Both the position numbers and the translations under genes were made by a program. This document shows positions 33,797 to 46,043 of a stretch of 64,000 bases of DNA, piece after piece. The stretch is from Vanrija pseudolonga (lineage: Eukaryota; Basidiomycota; Tremellomycetes; Trichosporonales; Trichosporonaceae), in contig NC_085852.1 of assembly GCF_020906515.1 (NCBI RefSeq), positions 1,178,001-1,242,000 on the forward strand, read 5' to 3'. The notes under the pieces are model-generated. The model was not told the DNA's origin. It was given only the letters and a program-made list of their open reading frames with translations, and searched no databases. Position 1 is the stretch's first letter. Each line of letters begins with the position of its first letter.

Positions 33797-36700
33797 TCAC
33801 AACCACAGGAATCGCTTGACGGCATAGTCCATCCGTGCGAGGAGGGACGTGTTGCTCTCGGCGTCGTGGAGGCTGAGTTCGAGTCAGTGACGCCCCACCC
33901 CGATCACGCCGCCCCACTCACCTCACGACATCCTTGTCCACGACAAAATCGGCTCCACCCCCTCCACCAGCCTTGACACACTGGTCCTTGAGCCGCCGCA
34001 CGATGCGCTCCACTGTCGCGCGACACGTCTCGTTCGACTCGAGTATAATGTCCTCCTCATCCTCGTCGTCCTCGTCGCTGTGCGATGAGCCGGCGAGGGT
34101 GCTCTTGCTCTTGGCGATAAACTCGCGCGGGAGGGCCTTGAACGCAAAGTACTCGGTCTTGGTCGGGTCGACGTCGGCAATCTTCACATGCGCCTTTGGC
34201 GTGTCGGGTGGGGCGGGCTTGGCTGACGGCGTGTCTGCCCCTGACGAGGAAGCAAAGTAGTCGCTGATCGGTGTCGCCGACGAGTTCTCAGGCGAAGGAG
34301 GCTCCTTGTTCCGCAGCGAGTATGTGCTGTACCGGGTGCTCTCGTCCGCTGGGGAGAAGTTGACAATGAAGCCCGCGTTCTCCACCGGGTCGCGGCCAGC
34401 CTCCTGCAGTGCAGACAGAATATACGCGCCCTTCTGAATCGATGTGATCGACTTGAGCGGGATACGCGTAAACTCGTTGACCTTTTCGAGCTGGTAGTTG
34501 AACGAGACAACGTAGAGGGCCTGTTTGGTGAGGATGAGCACCTTCTCCTCGAGCTTGGGGCTGAGAGCAATGTTGCGCTCTTCGGGCGACAACAGCGTCC
34601 AGCCAGCGACGCGCTGTTCGCCGTCACTGAGGACGCGTGCGGAAGACGTCTCAACTGGAGAGTTAGTGCCATGACGGAAACGCCAACTCACTTGCAGCGG
34701 CCCGCACACGCGACTGCCTGATCAGTGCACTCGACTCGGTGCTCTGCAGGTTCTCGAGGAACTCGTTGAACACGCCGAGGTTGCGATGGCCAAGCATGAA
34801 CGAGATGACGGCTTGCGCGAAGAAGTCGGTCACAGCGCCGTAGAACATGCGGCTGAGCGACGAGACACCGTCGTGCAGCATGCCCTGCAAGTCGCGCTTT
34901 CCGGTGCGCACAAAGTCGCCCTTGAGCGCCGAGGTATGCGCATAGCACAGGCTGATCATGTCGCCGTTGTTTGCCCAGACTGCCGTCAGCCGTGCCCCAG
35001 CCGCCACCAAACTCACTGTCATTGAACATGGGCTCAATGTTGACCACCTTGGGGTCAAGCACAATGCCCAGCTGCGTCAGCATGAGCGTGAGCACACGCC
35101 GAGCAATGGCCGACTGGACGACATTGGTGCGGTCGAGGCAGTCGATACAGCTGGCCGTCAGCGACATCCCAGACACCACACTTACTTGGTCCTGAAAGCA
35201 CCACGCTGCTCCTGCACCGCCTCGCCCTGCAGTGCCCACAAGTACCCGATACCGTCAAAGTCGAGCGAGTTGACCAGCTCAGAGATATTCTCCCACTTCA
35301 TGCCGTGGCACTTGGCGTGGAAGTCCCAGGGGATGTACGAGAGGTCTTTCCGCCCAAGGCTGTCCACGAGCTCGGTGTACCCGTTCGTCACGGCCGCCTC
35401 AATGCCCTTCTGTTCAGAGAGGTTGATGGCCGTGACGGGCCCGTACCGCGAGCGCAGGTCGTCAAAGTGGAGGTTTGCGACCGAGAACGTCTGGTCCACG
35501 GGCAGGTCGAGCACGGGCGGTGGCTTCATCGACCATGGCGTCTGGCTCCACTTGAGCGGGATCGAGCCGCGGATCTGGAGGAACGAGAAGAGCGACGCCT
35601 TGCCCTGTACCCGTGCGCGAACGAGCATCTCCGTCTCGACAAAGTTCGCCACGTGGCCCTCGTCGTCGATACCGCGGCGCTGGTATCGCAGTCCAGCGCG
35701 GTCTCTGCTTCGTCGCGAGATGAGCACAATGTCAAGAGGGATTGGCGGGGGCGGCGGAAGGCCCTCGTCCGCTGGCGATGGCGGAACTGGGATGTTGATC
35801 GACGCCGACTGGCAGTACCCCTGCGCGATGGGGAGCACGAACGCATGAAGCCCGAGATCGATGAAGTCGCGGAGGAGCCACTCATTCCAGAAGAAACGTC
35901 TGTCGAACCGGCGCCAGAGGGGCACGTGGATATCAGGCTCGACAATCTCGCTGTCGGCCTGCGACGATGCGCGGGACGACGGGCGCGAGGGGACATCTCC
36001 CTCCTTGGCGAACGTGGGCGACGGCGGCGCGAACAGCTGCGTCGAGGACTCGCGCCCAGCAAGCAGCTGGTCGAGTAACGGCGCCGAGGCGGTGCGTGCC
36101 GACAGGCGTCCGCGCTTGTGCTGGAGCGTGTGCGAGAGGTCAAAGTCGAACGAGTAGAAGAACTCGCCCGAGCCCAGCTCGCGCGTGATCTGCTTCATGA
36201 TCTTGGTCTCGAGCTCGCGGCGCTGCGGCGTGTTGTCGAGCGGGGGCGAAGGCGAGCGCGAGGCCGCGGAATCGGCCACAGGGGTGGGAAGCGCCGCCTC
36301 GGTCGCCTTAGCCTTCTGGCGGATCGTGCCGAGCTCAAATTCCTCGTCGGGGACCATCTCGCCGACCTCGGAGCTGAGCCTCGCTTCGGCTGAGCGCCGG
36401 CTGTCGGCTGACCGGCGGCCCTCGCTCGAGCGCCGGCTCTCGCCCGACGATCGAGCCGGGGGCTCGAGGCTCGCCTTGGCATCCTTTGCAGGCTTGGGCG
36501 CGGGCGCGGCCTTGGCCCTCGGTTTGCCCAGGCGCGGTGTGAACCGCCCCCATCCGAGCGAGAAACGCTTCTTGACGCGCACCTCTGGGCTGTCTGTAAT
36601 CACTGGCGGGAGCTCGGGGGGTGTCTCGTCCGCCTCTGGTGCGATCGACGATGCGCGTCTCCGCGCCAGCTCGGACGCCGTGTCGTTCTCGCTGTCAGAG

Positions 36701-37402
36701 TCCGAGTTGGAATCCGAGTCGTCAGACTCGGACTCGGCGGCCTTCTTCGGCGAGCCCCAAGGCATCGTCCATTTGATGTTGATGCCCGGCTTGGACGGGG
36801 TCGCGGTGCCCTTGACATTCGTCTTGGGCTGCTTCGGAGTGCGCTTGGACTGAAATAGAGTCAGCACACATCATCACACGCCCAACGTACCAGGACGGAA
36901 GCAAGGTGCTCGAGCTGGGCGCGAGCGCGGTCGGGCACAAGGGGCACAGCGTGCACATCGGCGAGCGAGTGCACCTCGTGCGCGGCCGTCTCGGTGTCGA
37001 AGGGGTCGTCGCTGGGGAACAACCGTGTGGGAGCCTTAACCTGGGGAAGGAAGATGACGAGGTATGCGGCTGGGGAGGTCAGCAAGGCCAAGTAAGGGCG
37101 GTGCACGACATACCGTCCCAGAGTCGCACGATGCCAAGGACTCCACCGAGTTCGACGCTGGTGCCCTCGTCGTCGGCGTACACGGCCGCATTAACGGGCT
37201 CTACTGCCCCACGCGGCCCCCAGCGAACGAGCACGGCTTCGCTCGACGCCCCGTTGCCTGCTGCGCGGACAAGCAGGCCATCGGCGGTGGCTGACAGCTC
37301 TAGGCGGCGGTGGATGCGGGGCGGGAGGGGCGGGACTGTCAGGCGAGCTGGTAGCGACTTTGAGGCCGCTGCTGCCTGATCATTCTGCTGATCTCTGCTC
37401 AT
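33797..37402 (-). CDS. Sac2/INPP5F-type phosphoinositide phosphatase
   Basis: The product, roughly 1,100 residues, starts MSRDQQNDQAAAAS. The Sac domain is interrupted by a long Ser/Asp/Arg-rich insert (KKAAESESDDSDSNSDSDSE; RRSSEGRRSADSRRSAEARL). The catalytic half has FFYSFDFDLSHTLQ, RRFFWNEWLLRDFI and CHGMKWENISELVN. The CX5R(T) active site is NCIDCLDRTNVVQ; intron 35151-35185 ends one nucleotide before the catalytic Cys codon. The C-terminal part (ERNIALSPKLEEKVLILTKQ, ALYVVSFNYQLEKVNEFTRI, PLKSITSIQKGAYI) is an hSac2-type homology domain, distinguishing it from Sac1 and Fig4. The last exon encodes SLHDAESNTSLLARMDYAVK. No terminal membrane anchor is visible, so it should act on endosomal or plasma-membrane PI4P as a peripheral protein (inferred). 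Confidence 0.88.
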
Positions 37403-37648
37403 GGCTTGTGCTTCTGTTGAGAGAAGCTATGTTGTGGATGATGGGAGACTATGCAATGGATACATGAGATGCTGGGGAGCGGCCAGTCGCCGGTTGTATT
37501 TGGTGGGTGGAGGTTTGTGATGGGATGGGATGGGTCGATCGACCCACCTCCGTCATATGGTCGGTGACCCTTAGTGGCGGCACGGCGCGGCGGTCAATGT
37601 CCCGGCGGTTACAACAACAACAACAACACTGCGCCACACCTAGCTACT

Positions 37649-38833
37649 TTAGCTGCTACCGTTGTTCCTGCCCATCACACTAGCAAGGGAATAGACCAGC
37701 TGCAGCTGATCAGGCGTCTGCACAAGCATACCGCGCGAGTCACGCATAACGTCAATCGTGTGCGCTATCGGGTCGTGTGCCAGGTCGTGCGGCAAGGGGC
37801 CGACAAGCAGCGGCAGTGGCGCCTCGTGGCTGTGCGGCGAAAAACACAGCGAGGCGAGGGCGAGGAAGGTGCCCGTTCGTCCAACGCCCGCAGAGCTGCA
37901 TGCGTCAGCTGACGAACACGCTCTTCACAGCCGACCCACCAATGCACCCAGGTCTCGATGACATCCTGCCCGTGCACCTCGTTGTCGCCGTGCTGGTCGC
38001 GCAGCGCAGCCACCTGCCGTATCAGGTTCTGCAGCGCCTCGAGGCTCTCGCCGTCCGGCACCCCGTGGTCGGGCCACGAGTCAAAGTAGAAGTGGTGCAC
38101 GAGCATGTGGTCGTCGGCGTCGGCGTCGCCGGCGGCGGCGCCGAAACCGTTCACCGGGGCCCCCTCACGCGACAGCCGTAGCGCCGAGTACACGGACCCT
38201 ATCTCTGGCTTGCGCTTCTGCTCGGCGAGGCGCAGCCGCACGCCCTCGCGCTTCGAGGCGTCGCGGTAAAACACTACGTCGTCGCCTGTATTCCGTCTGG
38301 GCGGGGTCAGCTCTGCGCGCCCGGCACACATACGGGAGGTACGGGTCTGCCTTGCGGATGCCGCGCTCGCGCCAGCCTGTGAGCTGCACGAGGATGGCCT
38401 CTCGTCGTCGGCGGGGTGCGCGCGCCTGGCTCTGTCCCTGCGCGTCGCTTGCGCTCCGAGAGTAGATGGCGCGGAAGAACGGATAGAAGGTATGTGGTAG
38501 TGGCGCCTGGGGGCCGCTGTCAGTGCCGCACTCGCGACGCCCGCGCCCGCCCACGACACCCACCTGAGCCGCAACCCACCAGTTGCCCGATGGGTCGGCC
38601 ACGACGTTGGCGTTGAGGTAGTGCTTCCCGTCGACGCGCACGCTCGTGCGGTCGTACGCCAGCACGTCAGAGTAGCGGTTATCCTCGCGCGCGTGCCGCG
38701 ACTCCTCGAGCGCGAACGCGACCGCCTCGGGTGGGGGGTACCGCGACGCTGCGGCGCGCGCACGCGCCATGCGCACCCGCTCGCGCTCCTGTAGGACGTC
38801 CCATACGCGCCGTACGTGCTGCTTGTGCGCCAT
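37649..38833 (-). CDS. classical protein tyrosine phosphatase
   Basis: A non-receptor type PTP of about 340 residues with little outside the catalytic domain. NRYSDVLAYDRTSVRVDGKH and YLNANVV are the substrate-recognition region. FYFDSWPDHGVPD is the WPD loop. The P-loop VHCSAGVGRTGTF is assembled by a 44 nt intron (37896-37939) that splits the catalytic Cys codon as TG|C. VMRDSRGMLVQTPDQLQLVY is the Q-loop region. Reading through the intron gives only Arg/His-rich sequence without the P-loop, which supports the splice. The start MAHKQHVRRVWDVLQERER gives a basic helical N-terminus. Likely a cytosolic phosphatase acting on signalling phosphotyrosine, perhaps MAP kinases as for yeast Ptp2/3, but without their extensions. 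Confidence 0.9.
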
Positions 38834-38923
38834 GCTGGTGGGGGGCGAGGGTGGGGTAGTGGTGGTGGGTGGTCGTTGCGATGCGATGGCCCGTGACGTG
38901 ACTCCAGAAAGTCGAGCAGGTGA

Positions 38924-38952
38924 CGCGAACTCGCGAACTCGCGAACTCGCGA
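38924..38952. repeat. octamer tandem repeat CGCGAACT x3.6
   Basis: The octamer CGCGAACT repeats perfectly three times with a partial fourth copy, between the TATA-like site and the start codon of the tyrosine phosphatase gene. Each junction creates TCGCGA. Confidence 0.9.
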
Positions 38953-38963
38953 TAAACAGGCGC

Positions 38964-38969
38964 TTTATA
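38964..38969 (-). promoter_or_regulatory. TATA box of the tyrosine phosphatase gene
   Basis: The minus strand reads GTATAAAGCGCC, with TATAAA at 38969-38964, about 130 nt upstream of the start codon. Position is compatible with a TATA box and a leader of about 100 nt. Confidence 0.5.
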
Positions 38970-39974
38970 CGGCACCCCCTTTAAGCCACGCCGAGATCCG
39001 TTGCCCATTCTTGCCCAACCGACGGGGTTGTGGGGCTTGCAGGTACGCCAGATCAAAGCGGTCACAAGAGTACAATGCATGGCGCGTGAATGCGGATGAA
39101 TTGACAGTTTGGAGGTTGGAGGCCGTGGGTTGAACAGCCGTTGGGGCGGACGCGTGAAGGGCGAACGACACGTCACGGTATTCAACACTGCCACTTGTCT
39201 GACTCACGGACTGAATGCACGCAATACAGTGCTGGCAAGACATGGAAGGGCATATCATGGAGCCGCCATGGCGGTCGCATTACTCCCCGGAGCCGAGCTG
39301 TGGGTCATGTTGCCCCGCACAGTGTTGGGACGCGTGGTGCTGCGGCGATTCACAGACGCCACACCCACCGTACCGTATGCGACACCGCGTCGAACTTCAT
39401 GTCATGCAACCCACATCCCCGACACTGCCGCCTCTTCTCGCGAGTTTGTCTCCATGCCTGTCCACTCGGGTATTGCATGGCCGTCGGCGTTGCTAAGATG
39501 GCACCGCCAAGGCTTTCGATGTGCCCAGCTACGACGGCTCCACTTCCAAATGTCACTGATGACGAGGTGGACGGCGGTGTTGTACCACTCCGAGGAACGC
39601 AGCCGACTAGCGAACGTCGGCTTGCAAGCCGCCGCCTCTATGACGGGGTTCAACCCCGCCCAGCTGCGTTGGCCAGAACGCGTCCACAGCTACTACTGCC
39701 CACCACCGCCGTGACGTCGTCTCTGGCGGAGATGTGGCTGTCACTCCGGCCGACCGAGATTTCCCACGGTGACTCTGCGCCAAGCTCCACCCTATCGTAT
39801 CGCATCTTTCCGGGTCCCTCGCTGACTTCCGACCGACGACGGGCGACTACCCCCTCGGCACCCAGGCTGGGGGGGGCCAATGTCGACATCCTTGGTCATC
39901 CACTGCGTCGTCACGACAACAAGTACAAAAGGCTCTAGCGGCACCATTCACCTCTCTAGACACATACCATTACA
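38970..39974. other. intergenic, 1 kb, no gene supported
   Basis: The gap lies between the PTP gene (-) and MCR1 (+). A plus-strand open frame of about 200 codons (39109-39714) exists but starts without ATG context, has no domain and overlaps other open frames; GC-rich DNA gives such frames often. The last 100 bp are the MCR1 leader. Confidence 0.45.
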
Positions 39975-41345
39975 ATGATCGCGACTCGCACTGCCCTCCC
40001 TGCCCTCCGCGCCGCGCGCACCGTCGCCGTGAGTTTTGTGGCAGCCCTGCAGCTGGATCACAAGCTGACACTGCCCAGGGCCGCCGCTTCAACTCGACCG
40101 CGGCGACTCCCCCTCCCCCCACCCCGGAGAAGAAGGCCTCGAGTGGGTGCTAGCGCACTTGCTGTGCTGACCAATGCAGACACCCCCCTCATCTTCGGTC
40201 TTGCTGGTGTTGTGAGTTGGCATCGGCATTGCAGATGACGGACGAAACAAACTGACACCACCCTAGGCCGGCCTCGCCGCCTTCGCCTACCTCAACCGCA
40301 GCGGTGAGCACGGCCGCCGTGAGCTCTGACTAACAATTGCAGAGGCCAAGGCTCCTGCTAAGCCCGCTGTCCCCGCCCTTGAGAAGTAAGCTAAGCAGCT
40401 TTGTTGTTTCGGTGACTAACGCCCCGCAGGGACACCTGGATCCCCGTCAAGGTCTCCAAGATCGACAAGTACAACCACAACACCAAGGTGTACCGCCTCG
40501 ACTTCCAGGGCGACGACGCCAAGGACAAGGTCTCGGGCATCACCGTGGCCGGCGCTATTGTCGTCAAGACCCCCGAGGGCGAGGGCGAGGTCCTTGACAA
40601 GAAGGGCAAGCCTGTCATCCGGTGGGTCTGGCTCTATCGTGCTTCGCTAACCCGCCAGCCCCTACACCCCCCTCTCGCCCCCTGACCAGCGTGGCTCGAT
40701 CGACCTCCTCGTCAAGGAGTACCCCGTGAGCTGCACCACCTTCTTGCTCTTGTGCCCCAGCTGACACCCCCAGACCGGCAACATCTCCAAGTGGTTCGGC
40801 ACGCTCACCCCCGGCGCCGAGGTCCACATCAAGGGCCCCATCCTCAAGTACGAGTACAAGCCCAACACCTTTGACAAGGGTCTCTTCGTCACTGGCGGCT
40901 CGGGTGTCACCCCCGCGTACCAGTTCCTCACCCACGCCCTGAAGGACAAGTCGGACAAGACCAAGTTCACTCTTCTCTTCGCCAACGTCAACGAGGAGGA
41001 CATTCGTGAGTGGAGCGGTTGTGGACTGTGATAGCAGGTACTAACGTCACAGTTCTCCGCAAGGAGTGGGACGCCCTCGCTGCCGCCAACCCCGACCGCC
41101 TCAACGTCGTCTACTTCCTCGACAACGCCCCCGCGGGCTGGAGCGGCGAGAAGGGCTACGTCACCGCCGACAAGATCACCCAGTACTTCCCCCGCGGCGA
41201 GGGCGAGAAGGTCCAGGCGTTCGTCTGCGGCCCTCCCGGCCAGTACGCTGCCATCTCGGGCAAGAAGGACGGCTTCAAGCAGGGTGAGCTCGGCGGTGCC
41301 CTCAAGGACCTCGGCTACACCTCGGAGGAGGTCTTCAAGTTCTAA
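39975..41345 (+). CDS. MCR1: NADH-cytochrome b5 reductase, mitochondrial
   Basis: Mcr1 passes electrons from NADH to cytochrome b5 or semiquinones at the mitochondrial outer membrane and intermembrane space. MIATRTALPALRAARTVAGRR is a presequence and DTPLIFGLAGVAGLAAFAYL a single membrane segment. The FAD-binding motif is RPYTPLSPPDQRG; LLVKEYPTGNISKWF follows. The NADH site is FVTGGSGVTPAYQFL and the C-terminal VCGPPGQ. It ends LKDLGYTSEEVFKF, as in fungal Mcr1. The 5' half is split into very small exons, as short as 33 nt, so about seven introns are needed. Confidence 0.92.
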
Positions 41346-41517
41346 AACAAGCCATGGGTTAGAGCCAGCCATGGAATTTGAGATCTGTAGATGGGCCTAA
41401 AGTACATGATATGCACAACAAGGTACAGCAGTGTGGGTATGGGCAGTGCGGGGTGGTGGGTGGAATGAATGAAGGAGGCGGGTTCTTGAGCGCTGCAGTA
41501 CTGGACACGCGATGAGC

Positions 41518-42009
41518 CTAGTAGTGGACAGTCGAGTCGCCCTCGTCGCTGATGAAGCTGCGGCTCACGCTGTGCTCTGGCACCTCGCTACGCTCATGCG
41601 ACTCCTCGGCCTCCCACTCCTGCTGGTTATTGAGGTCCTGCTCCTGGATGATCATCCACACGGAGGTACGGTACTGGGTGGGTGAGTGGTGAACTCTGGG
41701 CCATTAACACCACTCACGAGCGTAATAACCAGCTTCATCGACTTTTCGAGCTCGCGCAGGTCGGCCAGCAGGCCTTCGTTGGGGTTCTCGGCCGCGTCCT
41801 TGGCGAGCGCGGTTATCTGGCGTCAGCCCCGCCTTCCTTGACGTCCAACCCACCCGCCGGATCTTGTCGCCGAGCTTTGCATACTCCCACAGCACCTCGG
41901 ACTCGAGTTCCGACAGCTGCGAGTTGTTCGCGCTGGCGCGTGTCAGCTGTGCGTTTGTCGAGCCGAGCACGACTCACTACGGGTTGACGCTCTCGATCGC
42001 CGACGACAT
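41518..42009 (-). CDS. DAD3: DASH complex subunit Dad3
   Basis: The product is about 120 residues. The helical core LSELESEVLWEYAKLGDKIR, then LLADLRELEKSMKLVITLYR and TSVWMIIQEQ matches the Dad3 pattern of kinetochore DASH/Dam1 complexes. Exon 1 encodes MSSAIESVNP and three introns follow, the last between VITL and YRTSVW. The acidic tail EVPEHSVSRSFISDEG lies outside the conserved helix. The complex rings microtubules and couples kinetochores to them. Short length makes the call mainly pattern-based, but residue spacing is convincing. Confidence 0.83.
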
Positions 42010-42605
42010 TGTGACTTGACTGACGCGCGTGTTGTTGTTGACACCAGAATTGCGCACTGGCCGTGGAACTGAAATGGGACGGCCCACGCGCTGGCGATTT
42101 GATCCCGCCGCCGGCCGGTGATGGGCTGGATGAGCGTCATCGGTGGTGCGGGCGGCTGTGGTGCCAAGAAGCAAGGCGGCTGGCTGGCTGGCTGGCTGGC
42201 TGGCGCCGTCGTGGCTGCTCCGCCCAGCCAGCCCAGCCAGTGCGCGCTGTCCGGCAAGTCCGGCTGTTCAAAAGTGTGCGTCGGTGGCTGCAATCCATCT
42301 CCGCTGCCGCCGTCGCAAGCGATATTCATCGCCGTCGTACCACCCTCCCTCCTTGCATCTTTCATTGTCTCCCTTTACTTCATCGCACACGCACCCCCAC
42401 GACCAGACACGTGCATCACCTACCTCTACCTCCCCCCCCCCAACTCATGCCTTGCTCGCCGTCACATCACTGCCATCAGACTCGACTCTGATTCTACCTC
42501 CCACCCCCTCCCCACTCGCTGGGGCTTCCCCCGGCTAACCTTCTGCCCGAATTTTGAGCGGCAACTCTACACGCCTCTCCACCACAAGCACCAGCACCAC
42601 TCACA
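42010..42605. promoter_or_regulatory. divergent region DAD3 / PAH1 with TGGC repeat
   Basis: 596 bp between start codons. TGGC repeats about six times at 42181-42204. The PAH1 side (42330-42600) is a C/CT-rich leader. No TATA box is clear. Confidence 0.5.
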
Positions 42606-45600
42606 ATGCAGTACCTATCAAAGGCGTACAACTATTGTGCGTGTGCTGGATCAGGGCCTCCAAAGCATTGCTGACGCCGCAGACTCGGGCATCAACCCCG
42701 CCACCCTATCCGGCGCTATCGATGTGATCGTCGTTCGCAGCGTCGACGAGGTGGGTTACTGCGCACTCGATTTGGAGCAGGTTACTGACAACCCCTCAGA
42801 CGACGGGCGAGGAGACGCTCGCATGCTCGCCCTTCCATGTGCGCTTTGGCAAGCTCCAGGTACTTCGTCCCGGAGAGAAGCGAGTCACTCTCCGGCTACC
42901 AAACAACCTGCCGGCCCCACACATCGCCCCGTTCAGCATGAAGGTCATGGAGACGGGCGAGGCGTTCTTTGTGCTCGAGACGGACGAGGACGTGCCAGAA
43001 GACCTCTTGACTAGTCCTGTTGTCATGGCAGCGGATGTGAGTTGTTGTGGGGTTGGGGGCGGCGGGGAAGGCTCCTGCGCAGAATTCGTGTGCTAATGGG
43101 CGGCAGGCGGCGACTCCCAGTGTCCATGCAAAGGACGACGAACCCGAGTTCACTTCAAAGGGCTCATTGACGAATGAGCCCTTTGGCTCCACCGAGGCAG
43201 TTGCCAACCACGACGGGCACGATGACGGCCCCGAACTTGCCGAGGTGGAGCCCCTCGATTTGAACGAGTTTGAAGGCAAGAAGGCCAAGGGCGATGACGA
43301 GGGCAAGAAGACCAACGGCGACAGCCTCGGCGCGCCGACAAAGCACAAGCGGACCGGCTCCAACAACCCGCCTGTGGACCAGAGGCCACCTAACCCCCTC
43401 GCTGCTGGGCCTGGCGAGACGACCGACCTGCCTATGCGTAACAGCAGATTGGCAAACATTCACAGCGACGAGGCCGATGTCGATCTCCCGAGGGTGTCAC
43501 CTGGTGTCCATGACGGCCCGAATATCGTCTACGGCAAGGACATTGTCATGGACGCGGAGGGTTTCCACAACCAGCCTGACGACAAGGCCGCGGGTGACAA
43601 GGCCGCGGACGCCGAGCTCAAGAAGGGCTCGGAGCTCGAGGACACGGTCAAGGACAAGCAGGTTGATATTCTCGTCACCGACCTAATGGCCGTTTCGTCA
43701 GGTACCGACGCGGCGGCCGTCCCTCCGCGCAAGGGCTCTGAAGGCGGTGAGAAGCGTGGAAGGCGCGACTCTGAGACTCTCCCTTCGTCCATTGCTGCTC
43801 TGTCGCTTGATGCTCCGTTCAGCACGTTCACCAGGTCCCGATCGCCACCGGCCCCTGTTCGCCGTAATATGCGCGCTCAGACTGAGCCTCCCGAGGACAG
43901 CCGCCCGTCGTCCCCGACATTGCCGGGTGATGCTGCCGACCCCTCGCAGATGGACCTCGCCTGGGACTGGGGGCGCCCTCCTGCGGATGAGGATTCTGGA
44001 GACGCTGAAACGCCGATGCCCAAGCGCTCGCAGAGCCTGTCTGTCGAGTCGCTCAGCGCCCAGAAGCCCAAGGCGCACATCCGCTGTATCGTGGACGACC
44101 CCAAGACCTTTGTCTTGGAACTGGACGGCAGGTCGCACTTGTTCGAGCTGTCTCTGTGTGGTGTCGACGGCTTTGCGCCGGATGGTCATGCTACGGTGAG
44201 TGGGTGTGCGTCGAACAACAACTGACAATTCCAGCCGGATGAGGCCGAGGACTTTGAGGACGAGCAGATTACGTTCCAGAAGTTCATGGAGGACCCCGCT
44301 CTCGTCGATGACCCCAGACTTGTTGTGCACTACAACGACCTGTTCTTGACGTGGAAGACGGGCTACCACCTGCTCTTTGCCCTCGCGCTGTACCGCCGCG
44401 CTCTCAAGATTAACGATGACAAGCCAACGGCTCCCAAGGCCCCTGTGCCGTCCTCGGGATACTTCTCGAGATGGTGGAGAAGAGCCGATGCGCCGGCTCT
44501 CACTGCCCAGCCTATCGAGAGAACCCAGTCGGCTCAGGCGGCCTTCCCAGACAAGGCCAAGGACGCGACCAAGGACGCGGCTACCAAGCTGTCCGCGAGC
44601 CCGCCCGAGAAGGGCCTTGTCCCGCCTCCCAACGCGTCACTGCCAGCATCCGAGTTGCCTACCAGGCCAGTGTCGCCAGAGGCAGTCTCAGACGAGGAGC
44701 CTGAGAAGCACTACGCCAAGACACTCCGTCTCACGTCGGACCAGCTCAAGGAGCTCAATCTCAAGCCTGGCCCCAACACTGTCCAGTTCTCGGTCATGTC
44801 GTCGTACTCTGGCTACGCTGTCGTGACTGCTCGTTTGTTCCTGTGGGAGAGCACCGACCAGGTTGTCATTTCCGACATTGACGGGACCATTACCAAGTCG
44901 GACGCCTTGGGCCACTTGTACGCCGCCATTGGCCGCGACTGGACGCACATTGGCATTGCCAAGCTCTACACCGACATCACCAACAACGGGTACAAGATGC
45001 TGTACCTCACTGCCCGTGCCATTGGCCAGGCCGAGACGACGCGCGAGTACCTCAAGACGATTACGCAGGGCGACTACAGGATGCCCGAGGGCCCGGTTAT
45101 CATGAGCCCTGATCGTCTCATGGCCAGTCTTCATCGCGAGGTCATTCTCCGCAAGCCCGAGCTGTTCAAGATGGCGTGTCTGCGTGATATCCAGAGGTTG
45201 TTTGGCGTGCACGCCAAGGACGCCTTCTTTGCCGGCTTTGGCAACCGTATCACCGACGCCATGAGCTACCGCTCGGTCGGCATCGAGACGGGCAAGATTT
45301 ACACCATCGACTCGACTGGTGTCATCAAGACCGAGCTGCTGCAGACGTCGCACAAGGGCAGCTACGTCGGTCTTAACGACTTGGTCAACATGGTGTTCCC
45401 TCCGGTTGACAAGAAGGCACAGCCCGAGTTTACCGACTTCAACTACTGGCGTGACCCTATTCCGCAGTTTGAGATTCCGGACCTCGTGCCCACACCCGTG
45501 TCGCCGGCGCTGTCGGCTGTCTCTGAGGCCTCTGGCGGCTCGCGACTTTCGCGACTGCTCGGTCTGCGCTCGCGCTCCCCCACGGCCGAGATCACCTCGA

Positions 45601-45929
45601 GACCCACGTCGCCGCTCATGGGCCCTGCTGTTACGGCGGACGACCTGAGTGAGACGGAGGAGGAGCACCAGTGGCTGAGCAACGGTCGGGCTAGCGGTCG
45701 TGCAAGCCCCTCTAGCATGCCTGGTAGCTTTGAGGACGGCGCCGCGTTCCCCGACGAGTGGTTTGAGCGCGACCGTAAGACCAGCTCGCCAGGACACGAT
45801 GATGACGAGGGCGACGATGACCTGTCCGAGGCGGAGGATGGCGAGCAGGCCGACTCGTTTGCCGACGACGACGCGATCTTTGACGACGACATTCTGGCTG
45901 CCGGTGAAATGGCGCGTGTGCCGTTCTAG
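42606..45929 (+). CDS. PAH1: phosphatidate phosphatase, lipin family
   Basis: This Mg2+-dependent enzyme makes diacylglycerol from phosphatidate and controls lipid storage and nuclear membrane growth. The N-LIP domain begins [20 protein letters not shown] and continues [28 protein letters not shown] and [12 protein letters not shown]. The long middle is acidic, Ser/Pro-rich and likely phosphorylated. The C-LIP catalytic motif is [16 protein letters not shown] (DxDGT); [30 protein letters not shown]-like [20 protein letters not shown] and [18 protein letters not shown] follow. The C-terminus is acidic ([11 protein letters not shown]). Four introns, the first after 10 codons. About 1,020 residues. 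Transcribed away from DAD3, converging with the Yip1-family gene. Confidence 0.95.
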
Positions 45930-46043
45930 ACGCGCGGGCCTCAGTTCCATAGAAGGCTTCCTTCAGTTGTACCATACGCTTCATAACCATCCTTGGCATT
46001 TTACAGAAAGACGATGCATAGATACAGGCTCGCTCGTGTCTGT

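Noticed and set aside
39109-39714. About 200-codon plus-strand frame between the phosphatase and MCR1
   Set aside because: No conserved motif, no suitable ATG context, and competing open frames on both strands.
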